From Zunongwangia endophytica (lineage in GTDB: Bacteria; Bacteroidota; Bacteroidia; Flavobacteriales; Flavobacteriaceae), in NCBI RefSeq assembly GCF_030409505.1, contig NZ_JAUFPZ010000002.1, positions 3,169,501 through 3,233,500 of the forward strand: a stretch of 64,000 nucleotides of DNA. The letters are read 5' to 3'. Below the pieces are notes generated by a model, which was not told the DNA's origin, made no database searches, and worked only from the letters and a program-made list of their open reading frames with translations. Made by a program: the position numbers and the translations under genes. Of the stretch, positions 34,992 through 42,715 are shown one piece after another (position 1 is the stretch's first letter; each line of letters begins with the position of its first letter).

Positions 34992-36092
34992 TTAATCCAC
35001 GATAAGTTCTATTCCGGCTTTTTCAGCCTTATATTTTATTTTGGTCATCAGTTCATAGTAATTCCAATTCCTTAAAACAAATCCATTTTCCTTTTTGGCG
35101 ATCTCCATTTTATCTTCCTGATTTATTAAAATGAGTGTACCTGCTTGCTGTTTGATACAAAAATCAATAAGCATCCGACTGTATACATGCAAACGGTTAC
35201 CTACATAATTTTTTTCTTTTTCGTGAAATCTTTCTACTGCTTTTGTTTTGCGTTTACGACCTTTTCCTGATCTACAGTAGGCCGTAGCATTTTGCGCCCT
35301 TTGTAAAGCAGCCTGTATGGCTAATCTTCGATATAAAAACTCCTCTCTACTACCAATATTAAGCTTTGCTTTACCAGATTTCACTATAATTGGATATTCA
35401 AGAGATAGAGAAGCTTCTGCAATGACTTCCGGTTTTAAGCTATGTTTTTCTTTCGCGACTTCAAATACGGCCAACCAATAAATTTTTCCTTTATTCAGTT
35501 GAATTTTAGAAGCGCAGAGTTTGATTTGGCCGGCTACTACCTGTTTCAGCAAGCTCCGTTTATCCGTATAATCCTTGCCTAAATAGGTTTTAAAAGGGAT
35601 GGAAAATAGTCGAAAGCAAAATGCTTTTTTTTCATTTTTATAGGATAATCCATGAATACCTATCGTTCCAAATGGAAAAGGAATATCCCTTCTAAAATTT
35701 GCCAGAGAGCGCTCTCCCCTCCTATATTGCGCTAAGTTTTTACCAAAATTATTCATGATATTATAATTCATATTGGCTAAAATGTTGGTTGGGACATCAC
35801 CTTTAAAACGATCGGATACCACCCGGTAGGTACAATTGCTCTTTGAACGATTGAGCATGCCATCTTCAGCTTTCTTATCATCGACCAGCCTATATTTTAT
35901 CCCTTCAGATAAATAAAAAAAATCCTTAATCATTTCCTGAATATACTGGTGGGTAACGATGAGATTACCTGCCCTATAGCTTCGGTTCTGCCAACGGTAT
36001 AGAGTATCAAGAGCCTCTTTTCTTTCTTCTTTGGTAGGGGCGTCGACCCGTAGCTGGATCTTTCGGGTAAGTTTTATGGTTTCTTTTCTCAT
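34992..36092 (-). CDS. Nuclease-dead Cas12f/TnpB-like RNA-guided DNA-binding protein
   Basis: A 366-residue protein whose C-terminal half aligns, from memory, with the RuvC region of Cas12f. EVIAEASLSLEYPII (about 222-236) corresponds to Cas12f SIIGGIDVGVKSPLV, so the RuvC-I Asp is Ser228. The bridge-helix-like RRLAIQAALQRAQ (255-267) and KNYVGNRLHVYSRMLIDF (294-311) follow. GTLILINQEDKM (318-329) corresponds to GTVQMENLESM, so the RuvC-II Glu is Ile323. The protein then ends at GIELIVD, before the TSxxCxxCG zinc finger and RuvC-III Asp. It should bind guide RNA and DNA but not cut. The sigma-factor gene ends 2 nt upstream, and guide scaffolds follow. No transposase or transposon ends are seen. 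I infer RNA-guided recruitment of the sigma factor. Confidence 0.8.
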   Translation of the reverse strand: MRKETIKLTRKIQLRVDAPTKEERKEALDTLYRWQNRSYRAGNLIVTHQYIQEMIKDFFYLSEGIKYRLVDDKKAEDGMLNRSKSNCTYRVVSDRFKGDVPTNILANMNYNIMNNFGKNLAQYRRGERSLANFRRDIPFPFGTIGIHGLSYKNEKKAFCFRLFSIPFKTYLGKDYTDKRSLLKQVVAGQIKLCASKIQLNKGKIYWLAVFEVAKEKHSLKPEVIAEASLSLEYPIIVKSGKAKLNIGSREEFLYRRLAIQAALQRAQNATAYCRSGKGRKRKTKAVERFHEKEKNYVGNRLHVYSRMLIDFCIKQQAGTLILINQEDKMEIAKKENGFVLRNWNYYELMTKIKYKAEKAGIELIVD

Positions 36093-36094
36093 GA

Positions 36095-36871
36095 CTAAGC
36101 CGATTGTTGTTGTTTGTGTTTACTTTGTAAAAGCTTATAAGCAGTCACAAATTCCTTGTGGACTTCTTTTTGGGATAGTTGGAGTTCTTCTGCAATAGCC
36201 GCAAAAGAATAGTGCATTTCATTCCGTAGCTGTAAGACTTTTTCTTGTTCCCTGGTTATTCTAGTATTTTTCTTTACTTGAATTTGATCAGGTTTTGAAC
36301 CCAAATTACTCCCGTTATGAATAATTTTTTTAATATCGTCAATCGCTCTTTTTATCTCATTACTAGTATAGGTAGTGCTTGTTCCCATAAGCTCAGCAAT
36401 ATTTTTATATTGAAAACCGTATTTTAAGCAGAGTTCAATTAAATATCTTCTTTCCGGTCTGAGTAAAGGAAAAATACGGCTTATCCGATCAAAGGCTTTT
36501 TGGTCGGCTTTCTGAACCTGTAAGTGATCATCCTCTTTTTGCGGGTCATAACCGTGCATATATTCCTGATAATTCTCAAAATATTCTAATCTGCCTATAT
36601 TCCGTTGAAAATTATGCTTAGGTCGTGTATAATAATATGTACAATCCCTCTTCATCACAAAGCGGAGGAAAAAGAAAATATGTTCCGGTTCCTGTATCCG
36701 TTCCCTTTTCTGCCATAGTTTTAAGAATGTATCCTGAAGGATGGTTTCAATGACAAATTCGTCCCGAATTAATTTCTTTCCTAACCCAAAAAGCCTATGA
36801 TGATATCTGGCATAGATAAACTCCATGGCATCAGGATGTCCTTGTTTTAAAAGTTTAAACTCACGTTCCAT
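36095..36871 (-). CDS. ECF-type sigma factor with extra C-terminal HTH, linked to Cas12f-like gene
   Basis: A 258-residue sigma-70-family protein, longer than the usual 170-200. Region 2 (about 5-75) has LLKQGHPDAMEFIYARYHHR, then LQDTFLKLWQKRERI, then HIFFFLRFVMKRDCTYYY. Region 4 (about 130-184) has LLRPERRYLIELCLKYGFQY and AELMGTSTTYTSNEIKRAI. A further helix-turn-helix follows a linker (about 205-250, REQEKVLQLRNEM; FAAIAEELQLSQKEVHKEF). I start at ATG 36871; TTG at 36877 is in frame. No anti-sigma gene is adjacent. The Cas12f-like gene begins 2 nt after its stop, so the two proteins are made together. It probably brings RNA polymerase to sites chosen by the Cas12f-like protein and its RNA. 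Confidence 0.85.
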   Translation of the reverse strand: MEREFKLLKQGHPDAMEFIYARYHHRLFGLGKKLIRDEFVIETILQDTFLKLWQKRERIQEPEHIFFFLRFVMKRDCTYYYTRPKHNFQRNIGRLEYFENYQEYMHGYDPQKEDDHLQVQKADQKAFDRISRIFPLLRPERRYLIELCLKYGFQYKNIAELMGTSTTYTSNEIKRAIDDIKKIIHNGSNLGSKPDQIQVKKNTRITREQEKVLQLRNEMHYSFAAIAEELQLSQKEVHKEFVTAYKLLQSKHKQQQSA

Positions 36872-37264
36872 TGCCAACAGGTTTTAGTGCTGGATCGGAT
36901 CTTCGAATGGGTATTGTATTAATAATTAATACCAGTCTCTCGGTATGGTCTATAATTTTCATAGTTTGGTGTGGTTTTGTTTGTCTTTAATTAGTTCATG
37001 AAACCATAGGCCTTCCCAAACTGCCGTTAAACTTTAGGGAAGACTACGAGTTTAAGGAAAGGCTTTCTGGCTTCTGGCCTAGGCTAAATGGCTAATTCAT
37101 TAAACGGTGGTTTGTTTCTTCTTATAGGTTTGGTTAAAAAATTCATTTTTAATTTATCTACCTAGCTTTATTTTTATCTCTTAAATCGAAAATAAAATTA
37201 AGCAAGGGGTAAGTCAGAATTCCTTACATATAAGCTTATAAGACTCGAATATAGTAAAAAAATC
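36872..37264. promoter_or_regulatory. Control region upstream of the sigma/Cas12f-like operon
   Basis: A gene-free region of about 390 bp. An imperfect inverted repeat at 36910-36933 is bounded by GGTATT and AATACC around TATTAATAATTAATA, 40-60 bp before the sigma ATG. A second inverted repeat, CCTTCCC..GGGAAG, lies around 37011-37040. These may be operators. No standard -33/-7 promoter was recognised. Confidence 0.4.
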
Positions 37265-37292
37265 AAAAAGGATACATATATGTATCCTTTTT
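37265..37292. promoter_or_regulatory. 28-bp perfect palindrome, operator candidate of the XRE gene
   Basis: The arm AAAAAGGATACATA (37265-37278) is followed directly by its exact complement TATGTATCCTTTTT. It lies 30 bp before the XRE start at 37322. A perfect palindrome at that distance suits an autoregulatory binding site. With its T run it could also act as a terminator. Confidence 0.55.
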
Positions 37293-37321
37293 TTATTTCA
37301 GAAAATGAGACTTTTATTCTA

Positions 37322-37573
37322 ATGTCAGATAAAAAGCTCATACAAGCAAAGAAAGCACTAGGATTGAAAATTGCTGAACTCAGAAAAAAAGTTATTAATC
37401 CAGAAACAAATAAACCTATTTCGCAGGAAGAATTAGGGTTGAGAACAGGAAACGCAAAAAAGACGATTGGTGAAATTGAAAGAGGGAATACTAATCCAAC
37501 TTTTGAAACTTTATTTAAAATAGCCAATGAGCTTCAAGTAAGTATTGCTGAGCTATTCCAACCAAAATCTTAA
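37322..37573 (+). CDS. XRE-family helix-turn-helix regulator
   Basis: An 83-residue protein with one Cro/CI-type HTH: GLKIAELRKKVIN, then ISQEELGLRTGNAKKTIGEIERGNTNPTFETLFKIANELQ. I choose ATG 37322 (MSDKKLIQAKKALG). An earlier in-frame ATG at 37280 lies inside the 28-bp palindrome and would add a hydrophobic, non-conserved leader. It probably represses its own promoter and perhaps neighbouring element genes. A strong terminator follows 10 bp after the stop. Confidence 0.82.
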   Translation: MSDKKLIQAKKALGLKIAELRKKVINPETNKPISQEELGLRTGNAKKTIGEIERGNTNPTFETLFKIANELQVSIAELFQPKS

Positions 37574-37583
37574 ATCTAATAAA

Positions 37584-37616
37584 AAAACCCGGGAGCTTGT
37601 CCGGGTTTTGTTTTTC
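37584..37616 (+). terminator. Rho-independent terminator after the XRE gene
   Basis: CCCGG (37588-37592) pairs with CCGGG (37601-37605), extended by flanking AAAA/TTTT, with further T residues after it. It probably works in both directions and separates the XRE gene from the convergent Abi gene. Confidence 0.8.
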
Positions 37617-37745
37617 AATTTTTTAAAGTGCAGAACCAATGCATGATGATTGGCTGGGCACTATTTCTATTGCAAATATAGGTATATGCCTACTTATGCA
37701 CAAGATTATTAACAATTTTATGAACTATAGCCATCTGTAAACAGG

Positions 37746-38615
37746 TTATAATTCATATCCAATCTTGTTTACAATAATCTCACTAATTGCTTTGTTATCG
37801 TTAAATTGCGCAAACAGGTCATTGATATTTTTAGTGATTTCCTTACATCGATTAACAGATATTTTTTCTAAAAAATAGCATATAATTCTTATAGATGAAG
37901 ATAAGGAATGTCTTTTATTTCTGTCTATATCAATTATGGGAGTAGATTTAATCCCTAAAGGTGTATAAGAATCAAATAGTAAATCACTATGTGCGCAAAT
38001 ATTGCGAATAAATAAAATAGTAGTAAGGTAATTTTCGAAAACCCCTAAGCTTTTTATGCCATATTGTTCTGCTATCTTTTTTTGTAAATCTTGATTATGT
38101 AGTGATAAGTACAATTTTATAACACTACCGAAAGTTAAATATTCCAATGTTTTCCAAGCAGGAGCATAAATATCATTTGAGTGCTTTCTATGATGATTTT
38201 TTATGGGCTTATTATTTTTTTTAAAACTCTCTGTGTAGATTTTGGGAAACCCTTTCACAAATTGATGGGAAACTATTTTTTTGTCAGCAAACCAGGTAGG
38301 GTTTTTATCATAATAATTAGAAACGTAATAAATTAATTGGGTTTTAAAATTAATTTCTATCCTATTTAATGCTCTGGATAATATATGTTTTAAATCTGTA
38401 TCTAAATAATAAAGCTTTACTACATCTGAAAATTTAGTGCCATTTTTTAGATTATGATGTTCATCTATTTCGAAAGGATTCCAATAGAAGCCTAAACGGT
38501 AGTAACCAATATCAAGTAGGATTTCTTTGGCCTTGACATCGCCTAAATCCATCGTCATATTTCTACCTTTAAGCTTATCTATTTGTTCGTCAACTGTAGT
38601 TGCTGTTTTCCCCAT
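37746..38615 (-). CDS. Abi-family (AbiD/F-like, HEPN-type) abortive-infection protein
   Basis: A 289-residue protein of the Abi_2 family. Typical segments are LLDIGYYRLGFYWNPFE near residue 32-48, KLYYLDTDLKHILSRALNRIEINFKTQLIYYV near 68-100, and WKTLEYLTFGSVIKLYLSL near 155. The RNICAHSDLLFD segment at about 208 has the Arg-x4-His HEPN ribonuclease motif. These proteins stop phage growth by RNA cleavage or related toxicity. It is alone between the XRE gene (convergent) and the integrase, at the variable right end of the element. Confidence 0.83.
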   Translation of the reverse strand: MGKTATTVDEQIDKLKGRNMTMDLGDVKAKEILLDIGYYRLGFYWNPFEIDEHHNLKNGTKFSDVVKLYYLDTDLKHILSRALNRIEINFKTQLIYYVSNYYDKNPTWFADKKIVSHQFVKGFPKIYTESFKKNNKPIKNHHRKHSNDIYAPAWKTLEYLTFGSVIKLYLSLHNQDLQKKIAEQYGIKSLGVFENYLTTILFIRNICAHSDLLFDSYTPLGIKSTPIIDIDRNKRHSLSSSIRIICYFLEKISVNRCKEITKNINDLFAQFNDNKAISEIIVNKIGYEL

Positions 38616-38721
38616 ATTATTGGATTATGACTTTATCTAAGATCTCATACTTAAATTTCCAAGTAAGACCAATGTAATTTTTACCTTTTGAGTAATTTAT
38701 ATATTTAAAGCTGTAAATTAA

Positions 38722-39930
38722 TTATTTTTCTAACAATAATTCACTTGCTTCATCCAAGATTGCCGTATCCAACTCTTTTAAGTATGCTTTAGTTGTTTTA
38801 ACATCTTGATGACCTAAGGATTCACTAATAATATCTGTACCGGCGCCTTTTTGCTTTAGGCAATTGGCAAAGCTATGCCTGGCCACATAACTTGTAATAG
38901 GCTTATCAATTTTCGCAAGTTCTCCTAATTCTTTCAAATCCTTATTAAATTTTTTGAGCGTTTTTCTTTTCCGGTTGTTTAGTTGACTTGGAGTTAGGTT
39001 TTCATGAAGTATAATAGGAAAGACGTAAGAATGGTTATTGCCCTTATAATAATTCAATATTCGTTGTACAGGCGGCATAATTTTGATGATAAAGTTCCCT
39101 TTTGTCTTTGATCGCGTATAATGTATTCTATCGCTGTAGATATTATCCCATCTTAATTTCATCATATCAGCAAAATTCATTCCCCTCGTATAAAAACTAA
39201 AAATGAAATAATTCCTACTATTCACTAAATGTGGCTTGTCATTTAAATCAAGGTTTTGAAGTCGGTGTACCTCTTCGATTTTGAGCGCTTTTTTTATAGA
39301 TTTTCCTTTTAGTTTGGAAATTTTGTAATGCTTAAAAGGGTATACTTTTTCATCTATAATATTACGCTTAATTGCAACATTGAAAATCGCTCTAATGGCG
39401 CGCATTTTAACTCCAATTCCCCCGCCAGTTCCTCCTTTGTTTCTGAGATAAACTTCATACTTGTCTAAAAATGTAGGAGTGACCTCTTTAAAATGAATAG
39501 GCTTATTCTTTGCGAATTTCTGAACTGAGTTTTTAGTATGGTGATATACGTCCGCATTTCCCATTCTTCCAGCCATTTTCATTTCATCAATCAGTTCATC
39601 CCAAAATGGAAAAATATTTGAAGCTTCTGGATTAGATTCAATTCTAAATTTATTTTCGAAATCATTTAGAGTGTAAAAATCCTGATTCATTTCTAATTCG
39701 GAAATTACAGATAAAGCTCTGTCTTCAATTTTTCCGAGCAATCTATTTGATTTAATTTGCTGATTGTACTTTTTACTAAATCTGCCTAGCTTAGAATCCC
39801 ACTCATTCAAATGAACTTCGAATGGTGTTCTAAAAAATTTTGATTTTCTATCTTTAGTGACACGTAAAAGAACTGGATATTTTCCATTCTTCAATACTGT
39901 TTTTCGTAGGATTGTTTTGATTGATGCCAT
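38722..39930 (-). CDS. int: Tyrosine recombinase/integrase of the element
   Basis: A 402-residue integrase with an N-terminal arm-binding domain (about 1-85, VLKNGKYPVLLRVTKDRKSKFF), a SAM-like core-binding domain (about 95-190) and a catalytic domain. Catalytic residues are visible: Arg in FSFYTRGMNFADMMKLRW, Lys in RSKTKGNFI, ARHSFANCL, His in SESLGHQDVKTTKAYL and the Tyr in KAYL. It integrates at the tRNA gene by recombination within the 51-bp repeat. It lies 155 bp inside the right attachment site and reads away from it. An arm-type site candidate sits 20 bp before its start, so the integrase may repress itself. Confidence 0.95.
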   Translation of the reverse strand: MASIKTILRKTVLKNGKYPVLLRVTKDRKSKFFRTPFEVHLNEWDSKLGRFSKKYNQQIKSNRLLGKIEDRALSVISELEMNQDFYTLNDFENKFRIESNPEASNIFPFWDELIDEMKMAGRMGNADVYHHTKNSVQKFAKNKPIHFKEVTPTFLDKYEVYLRNKGGTGGGIGVKMRAIRAIFNVAIKRNIIDEKVYPFKHYKISKLKGKSIKKALKIEEVHRLQNLDLNDKPHLVNSRNYFIFSFYTRGMNFADMMKLRWDNIYSDRIHYTRSKTKGNFIIKIMPPVQRILNYYKGNNHSYVFPIILHENLTPSQLNNRKRKTLKKFNKDLKELGELAKIDKPITSYVARHSFANCLKQKGAGTDIISESLGHQDVKTTKAYLKELDTAILDEASELLLEK

Positions 39931-39950
39931 GATAAGATTATTTATTTTAT

Positions 39951-39969
39951 GTACAACATATGTACAACA
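39951..39969 (+). promoter_or_regulatory. Putative integrase arm-binding site, right end
   Basis: GTACAACATATGTACAACA, 18 of 19 identical to 3461-3479 near the left attachment site. It lies 20 bp upstream of the integrase start, so binding could also control integrase expression. Confidence 0.5.
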
Positions 39970-40084
39970 AATTGCTTGATAAAGGTAAATTAAAGAAAGT
40001 AAATGGAAAAATTAATCAAGTTAAAGAACTGATTTACAGTTTAATGAAAATATATGAAATTTATTGAAGTTGAATTTTTCATTT

Positions 40085-40135
40085 CTCATAATCAAGGGGT
40101 CCCTGGTTCGAGCCCAGGTGGGACCACCAGTAAAA
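40085..40135 (+). repeat. attR: second copy of the 51-bp tRNA 3'-half repeat
   Basis: Identical to 3368-3418. It holds only the tRNA from the anticodon loop to CCA, so it is not a functional tRNA gene. It marks the right end of the element and the original chromosomal 3' end of the tRNA gene. Confidence 0.95.
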
Positions 40136-40170
40136 CCCCTATAAATATTTAATTTATAGGGGTTTTTTTA
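40134..40170 (+). terminator. Original chromosomal terminator of the tRNA gene
   Basis: A 13-bp stem, AACCCCTATAAAT / ATTTATAGGGGTT, is followed by a T run. Before insertion it lay directly after the tRNA gene; the element has moved it 36.7 kb away. Confidence 0.85.
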
Positions 40171-40790
40171 TTTTTTAAGGGAGTCAAAAGTCTGACTTAT
40201 TTTATTTACATCCAATTTTTGGGCATTGTCTCATTTCATGGCGACGTTGAATCTGAAAGTCGCTGATATCAGGTTTGGTTATGTAGTCCTATCTATTGAT
40301 TAAATTAAAATATGTGGTTTTCCCACATATTTTTTGGTATAAAACCAAACAGGGCTATCTCTTTCGTGGTTTAAGTTTGTAAGACAAATTGTTTGATCGA
40401 ATAGAAGCTAAATGTTCATTCTTTAAATGTGAGTTAATTGCAAAGGACTGAATTTTTTTTAGTGCTAATCAGGCAAATTCAAAAAACATAATTTGTTTAA
40501 TTTATATGAATAATAATTAATTTATGCCGATGATATCCTTTATACTAATATTGATAATAAAACTACTGCTTTCTTTGTTTAGGTAAGAAGTGTTTGAGCC
40601 TTTTAAAGTGCTTTAAATGTTACTATAGGATAGATTTTCTTGAATTTAGGAGAATTCTAGTATGCTAAGTAAAAAATATAAAGTACGTTTTAGGGATCAA
40701 TCTTCTTTATATCAGAACCATTATACATATTTGATATTGTAAGAAGTGAATTATTTTAGAAGATTACTTGAACCTTAAGTCTAATAAACC
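40171..40790. other. 620-bp gene-free region with one hairpin
   Basis: No gene seen. An 11-bp hairpin, AAAATATGTGG / CCACATATTTT (40307-40317 with 40323-40333), with following T residues is a probable terminator or regulatory stem. The remainder must contain the promoter of the sensor kinase gene; no confident -33/-7 pair was found. Confidence 0.45.
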
Positions 40791-42713
40791 TTGAAGTCAT
40801 ACTTTCAAATTTTATCCATTCTCCTCTTTATATTTCTTGGTTGTAAAGACAAGCAGATAAGAAATACAGAATCGGATATAGATTTTGAAAAAAATAAAAT
40901 AGAATTAAACGACAGTATTGTTAAAAAGCAATTATTGGACTCTTCCTACTATTACTTAAAAAATGAAGACTCAGTTCGTTTCTTTAAAACAAATTCCAGA
41001 GCTATTACTTTTACCAACAAAATAAATGATAGTACAGGAAAGGCAACCGCTTACTGGGATAGAGGACAGTTTTACTACTACTTTGGCGTAATGGATAGTG
41101 CTTATTTTTATTTTGATAAAGCTCAGAAGGGGTTTGCTCGAATTGGAAATAAAAAGCGGGCTGGACAATTACTTCTAAATATGGCAGTTATTCAGGGATA
41201 TTATAAGAATTACACCGGAAGTGAAATTCTTTTGTCTGAGGCTATAAACGATTTAAAGGATCAAGGCGCCAATAAAAGTTTGTATTTTGCTTACAACAAT
41301 CTAGGTACGCTCTCCAGAAACTTAAAAGAATTTGAAAGATCTGTGATTTACTATAAGAAAGCAGAGGAATATCTAAAGGAAGTTGATGATGCGAACGAAT
41401 ATCCTTCATTATGGAATAATTTAGGTTTAGTATACACCACTAATGGAGAATATAAAAAAGCTCTTGATTATTATACGAAGGGTTTAAAAGCGCAAAGAAA
41501 ACTAAAAAGTGAAGATGTTGATTTGGAAATTAAGGCGATGTTAATAGATAATCGAGCCTATGCTAAACAAAATCTTCTTGACACCATAGGCATTTATGAA
41601 GAGTACCTTGAAGCATTAATGATTCGAGAAGATCAGGAACTTTATGCGGGGCAGTCTATGAGTTATATACATTTTTCAGAATATTTTATTTTGAAAGGGG
41701 ATACATCCAACGCGATTAGTTTGGCTCTCAAATCGAAAATGGTAGCAGATAAGATAAATGCAACCGAAAATTATTTGGAATCATTGAAGCTTTTGGCCGA
41801 TATCGATCTTGACAAGGCTCTAGACTACACTAAAGAGTACATAAAATTATCTGATAGTTTATATTTTGTTGAAAGGGGCATTCGTAATAAGTTGGCGAGA
41901 ATTCGATTTGAAACGGATGAATATATAAATGAGACAAAAACCTTAAATCAGCGCATATTTAGAATATCTACAATAACTGGAATAATTATAATTTTTCTCA
42001 TCTTGATATCGATTATAGTTTATCAAAGATCTCGAAATAGATTATTTCGCCAAAAAGAGGAAGCAGGGAAAGAAATTTATAAGTTGATTTTGAACCAACA
42101 ACAATTTTTTGAAGATGGTAGGGAGAAAGAGCGTTTAAATATTTCCAGAGAATTACATGATGGGGTATTGGGACAACTTTTTGGATTACGCTTAAGTCTT
42201 GATATTTTAAATGAAGATGATTCCAAAGAAAGCAAGCAGAAAAGAAAAAATTATATTGAAGAAATTGCAAAAGTAGCTAAAGAAATAAGAAATATTTCTC
42301 ATAAGCTTAACGTAAGCAGTTTTGTTACAGTCAATTTTAAAGTAATCCTGGAAGAACTTGTAAATCAGCAGAAGGTACACGGATTAAGAGTCAATTTTGA
42401 AATAGATGAGGAAATAAATTGGGATAAAATCAGTGATGATATCAAAATCAATATTTATAGAATTTTACAGGAGGCGCTTACCAATATCAATCAACACGCA
42501 AATGCACAACTATTGAAGATTTCGATTCTTCGTAGGCAAAATACTATGTATTTGACGATCGCAGATGATGGTGTAGGATTCAGTAGTGATAAAGCGATTG
42601 GTATTGGAATAAAAAATATGAAATCAAGATGTAAATCTATAGGAGCAGATTTTGCGTTATCTTCAAAATTAACCGTAGGAACTAAAATCTCAATTTCGGT
42701 TAAAATTAAATAG
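40791..42713 (+). CDS. TPR sensor histidine kinase (HisKA_3 type), lipoprotein signal
   Basis: A 640-residue sensor kinase. The start is TTG at 40791, because only this start gives the lipoprotein-like signal FLGCKDKQ (Cys about residue 18). A periplasmic TPR domain (about 40-370: FAYNNLGTLSRNLKEFERSV; SLWNNLGLVYTTNGEYKKAL) precedes one transmembrane helix (about 390-410). The HisKA_3 dimerisation domain has phospho-His in ISRELHDGVLGQLFGLRL (about 453), and the HATPase domain has ILQEALTNINQHA and LTIADDGVGF. It is 2 nt from the response regulator gene, so the two form a two-component pair. The signal is unknown. Confidence 0.88.
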   Translation: MKSYFQILSILLFIFLGCKDKQIRNTESDIDFEKNKIELNDSIVKKQLLDSSYYYLKNEDSVRFFKTNSRAITFTNKINDSTGKATAYWDRGQFYYYFGVMDSAYFYFDKAQKGFARIGNKKRAGQLLLNMAVIQGYYKNYTGSEILLSEAINDLKDQGANKSLYFAYNNLGTLSRNLKEFERSVIYYKKAEEYLKEVDDANEYPSLWNNLGLVYTTNGEYKKALDYYTKGLKAQRKLKSEDVDLEIKAMLIDNRAYAKQNLLDTIGIYEEYLEALMIREDQELYAGQSMSYIHFSEYFILKGDTSNAISLALKSKMVADKINATENYLESLKLLADIDLDKALDYTKEYIKLSDSLYFVERGIRNKLARIRFETDEYINETKTLNQRIFRISTITGIIIIFLILISIIVYQRSRNRLFRQKEEAGKEIYKLILNQQQFFEDGREKERLNISRELHDGVLGQLFGLRLSLDILNEDDSKESKQKRKNYIEEIAKVAKEIRNISHKLNVSSFVTVNFKVILEELVNQQKVHGLRVNFEIDEEINWDKISDDIKINIYRILQEALTNINQHANAQLLKISILRRQNTMYLTIADDGVGFSSDKAIGIGIKNMKSRCKSIGADFALSSKLTVGTKISISVKIK

Positions 42714-42715
42714 TT

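Larger units (their letters stand above)
3368..40135. mobile_element. Integrative mobilizable element in a tRNA gene, about 36.7 kb
   Basis: Bounded by the 51-bp direct repeats at 3368-3418 and 40085-40135, which are 36,717 bp apart. A tyrosine integrase gene lies next to the right repeat. Inside are a relaxase, a MobC-like protein, primase/helicase-type genes and an excisionase-like HTH protein. There are no type IV secretion genes, so transfer would need a helper element. Cargo is two SusCD loci, pckA, a SIR2-HerA defence pair, a Cas12f-like/sigma pair, an Abi protein and an XRE regulator. The limits are seen directly; mobility is inferred from gene content. Confidence 0.92.

Noticed and set aside
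34992..36092. Active TnpB of an IS605/IS607-type transposon
   Set aside because: There is no TnpA, no recognisable transposon ends, RuvC residues appear lost and the zinc finger is absent. The tight coupling is to a sigma gene instead.
37009..37020. GCCTTCCC in the sigma promoter region as target of guide A
   Set aside because: Only eight bases match and the following bases do not. A match of this length is expected by chance in a window of this size.
37280..37321. Upstream ATG of the XRE gene as true start
   Set aside because: It lies inside the 28-bp palindrome and adds a leader unlike the family; ATG 37322 gives the normal domain start.
40085..40135. Second tRNA gene
   Set aside because: It has only the 3' half from the anticodon loop; the acceptor 5' strand and D-arm are absent. 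It is the right attachment site.
40307..40335. Riboswitch in the region before the sensor kinase gene
   Set aside because: Only one simple hairpin is visible and no known aptamer pattern; a terminator or plain stem explains it.
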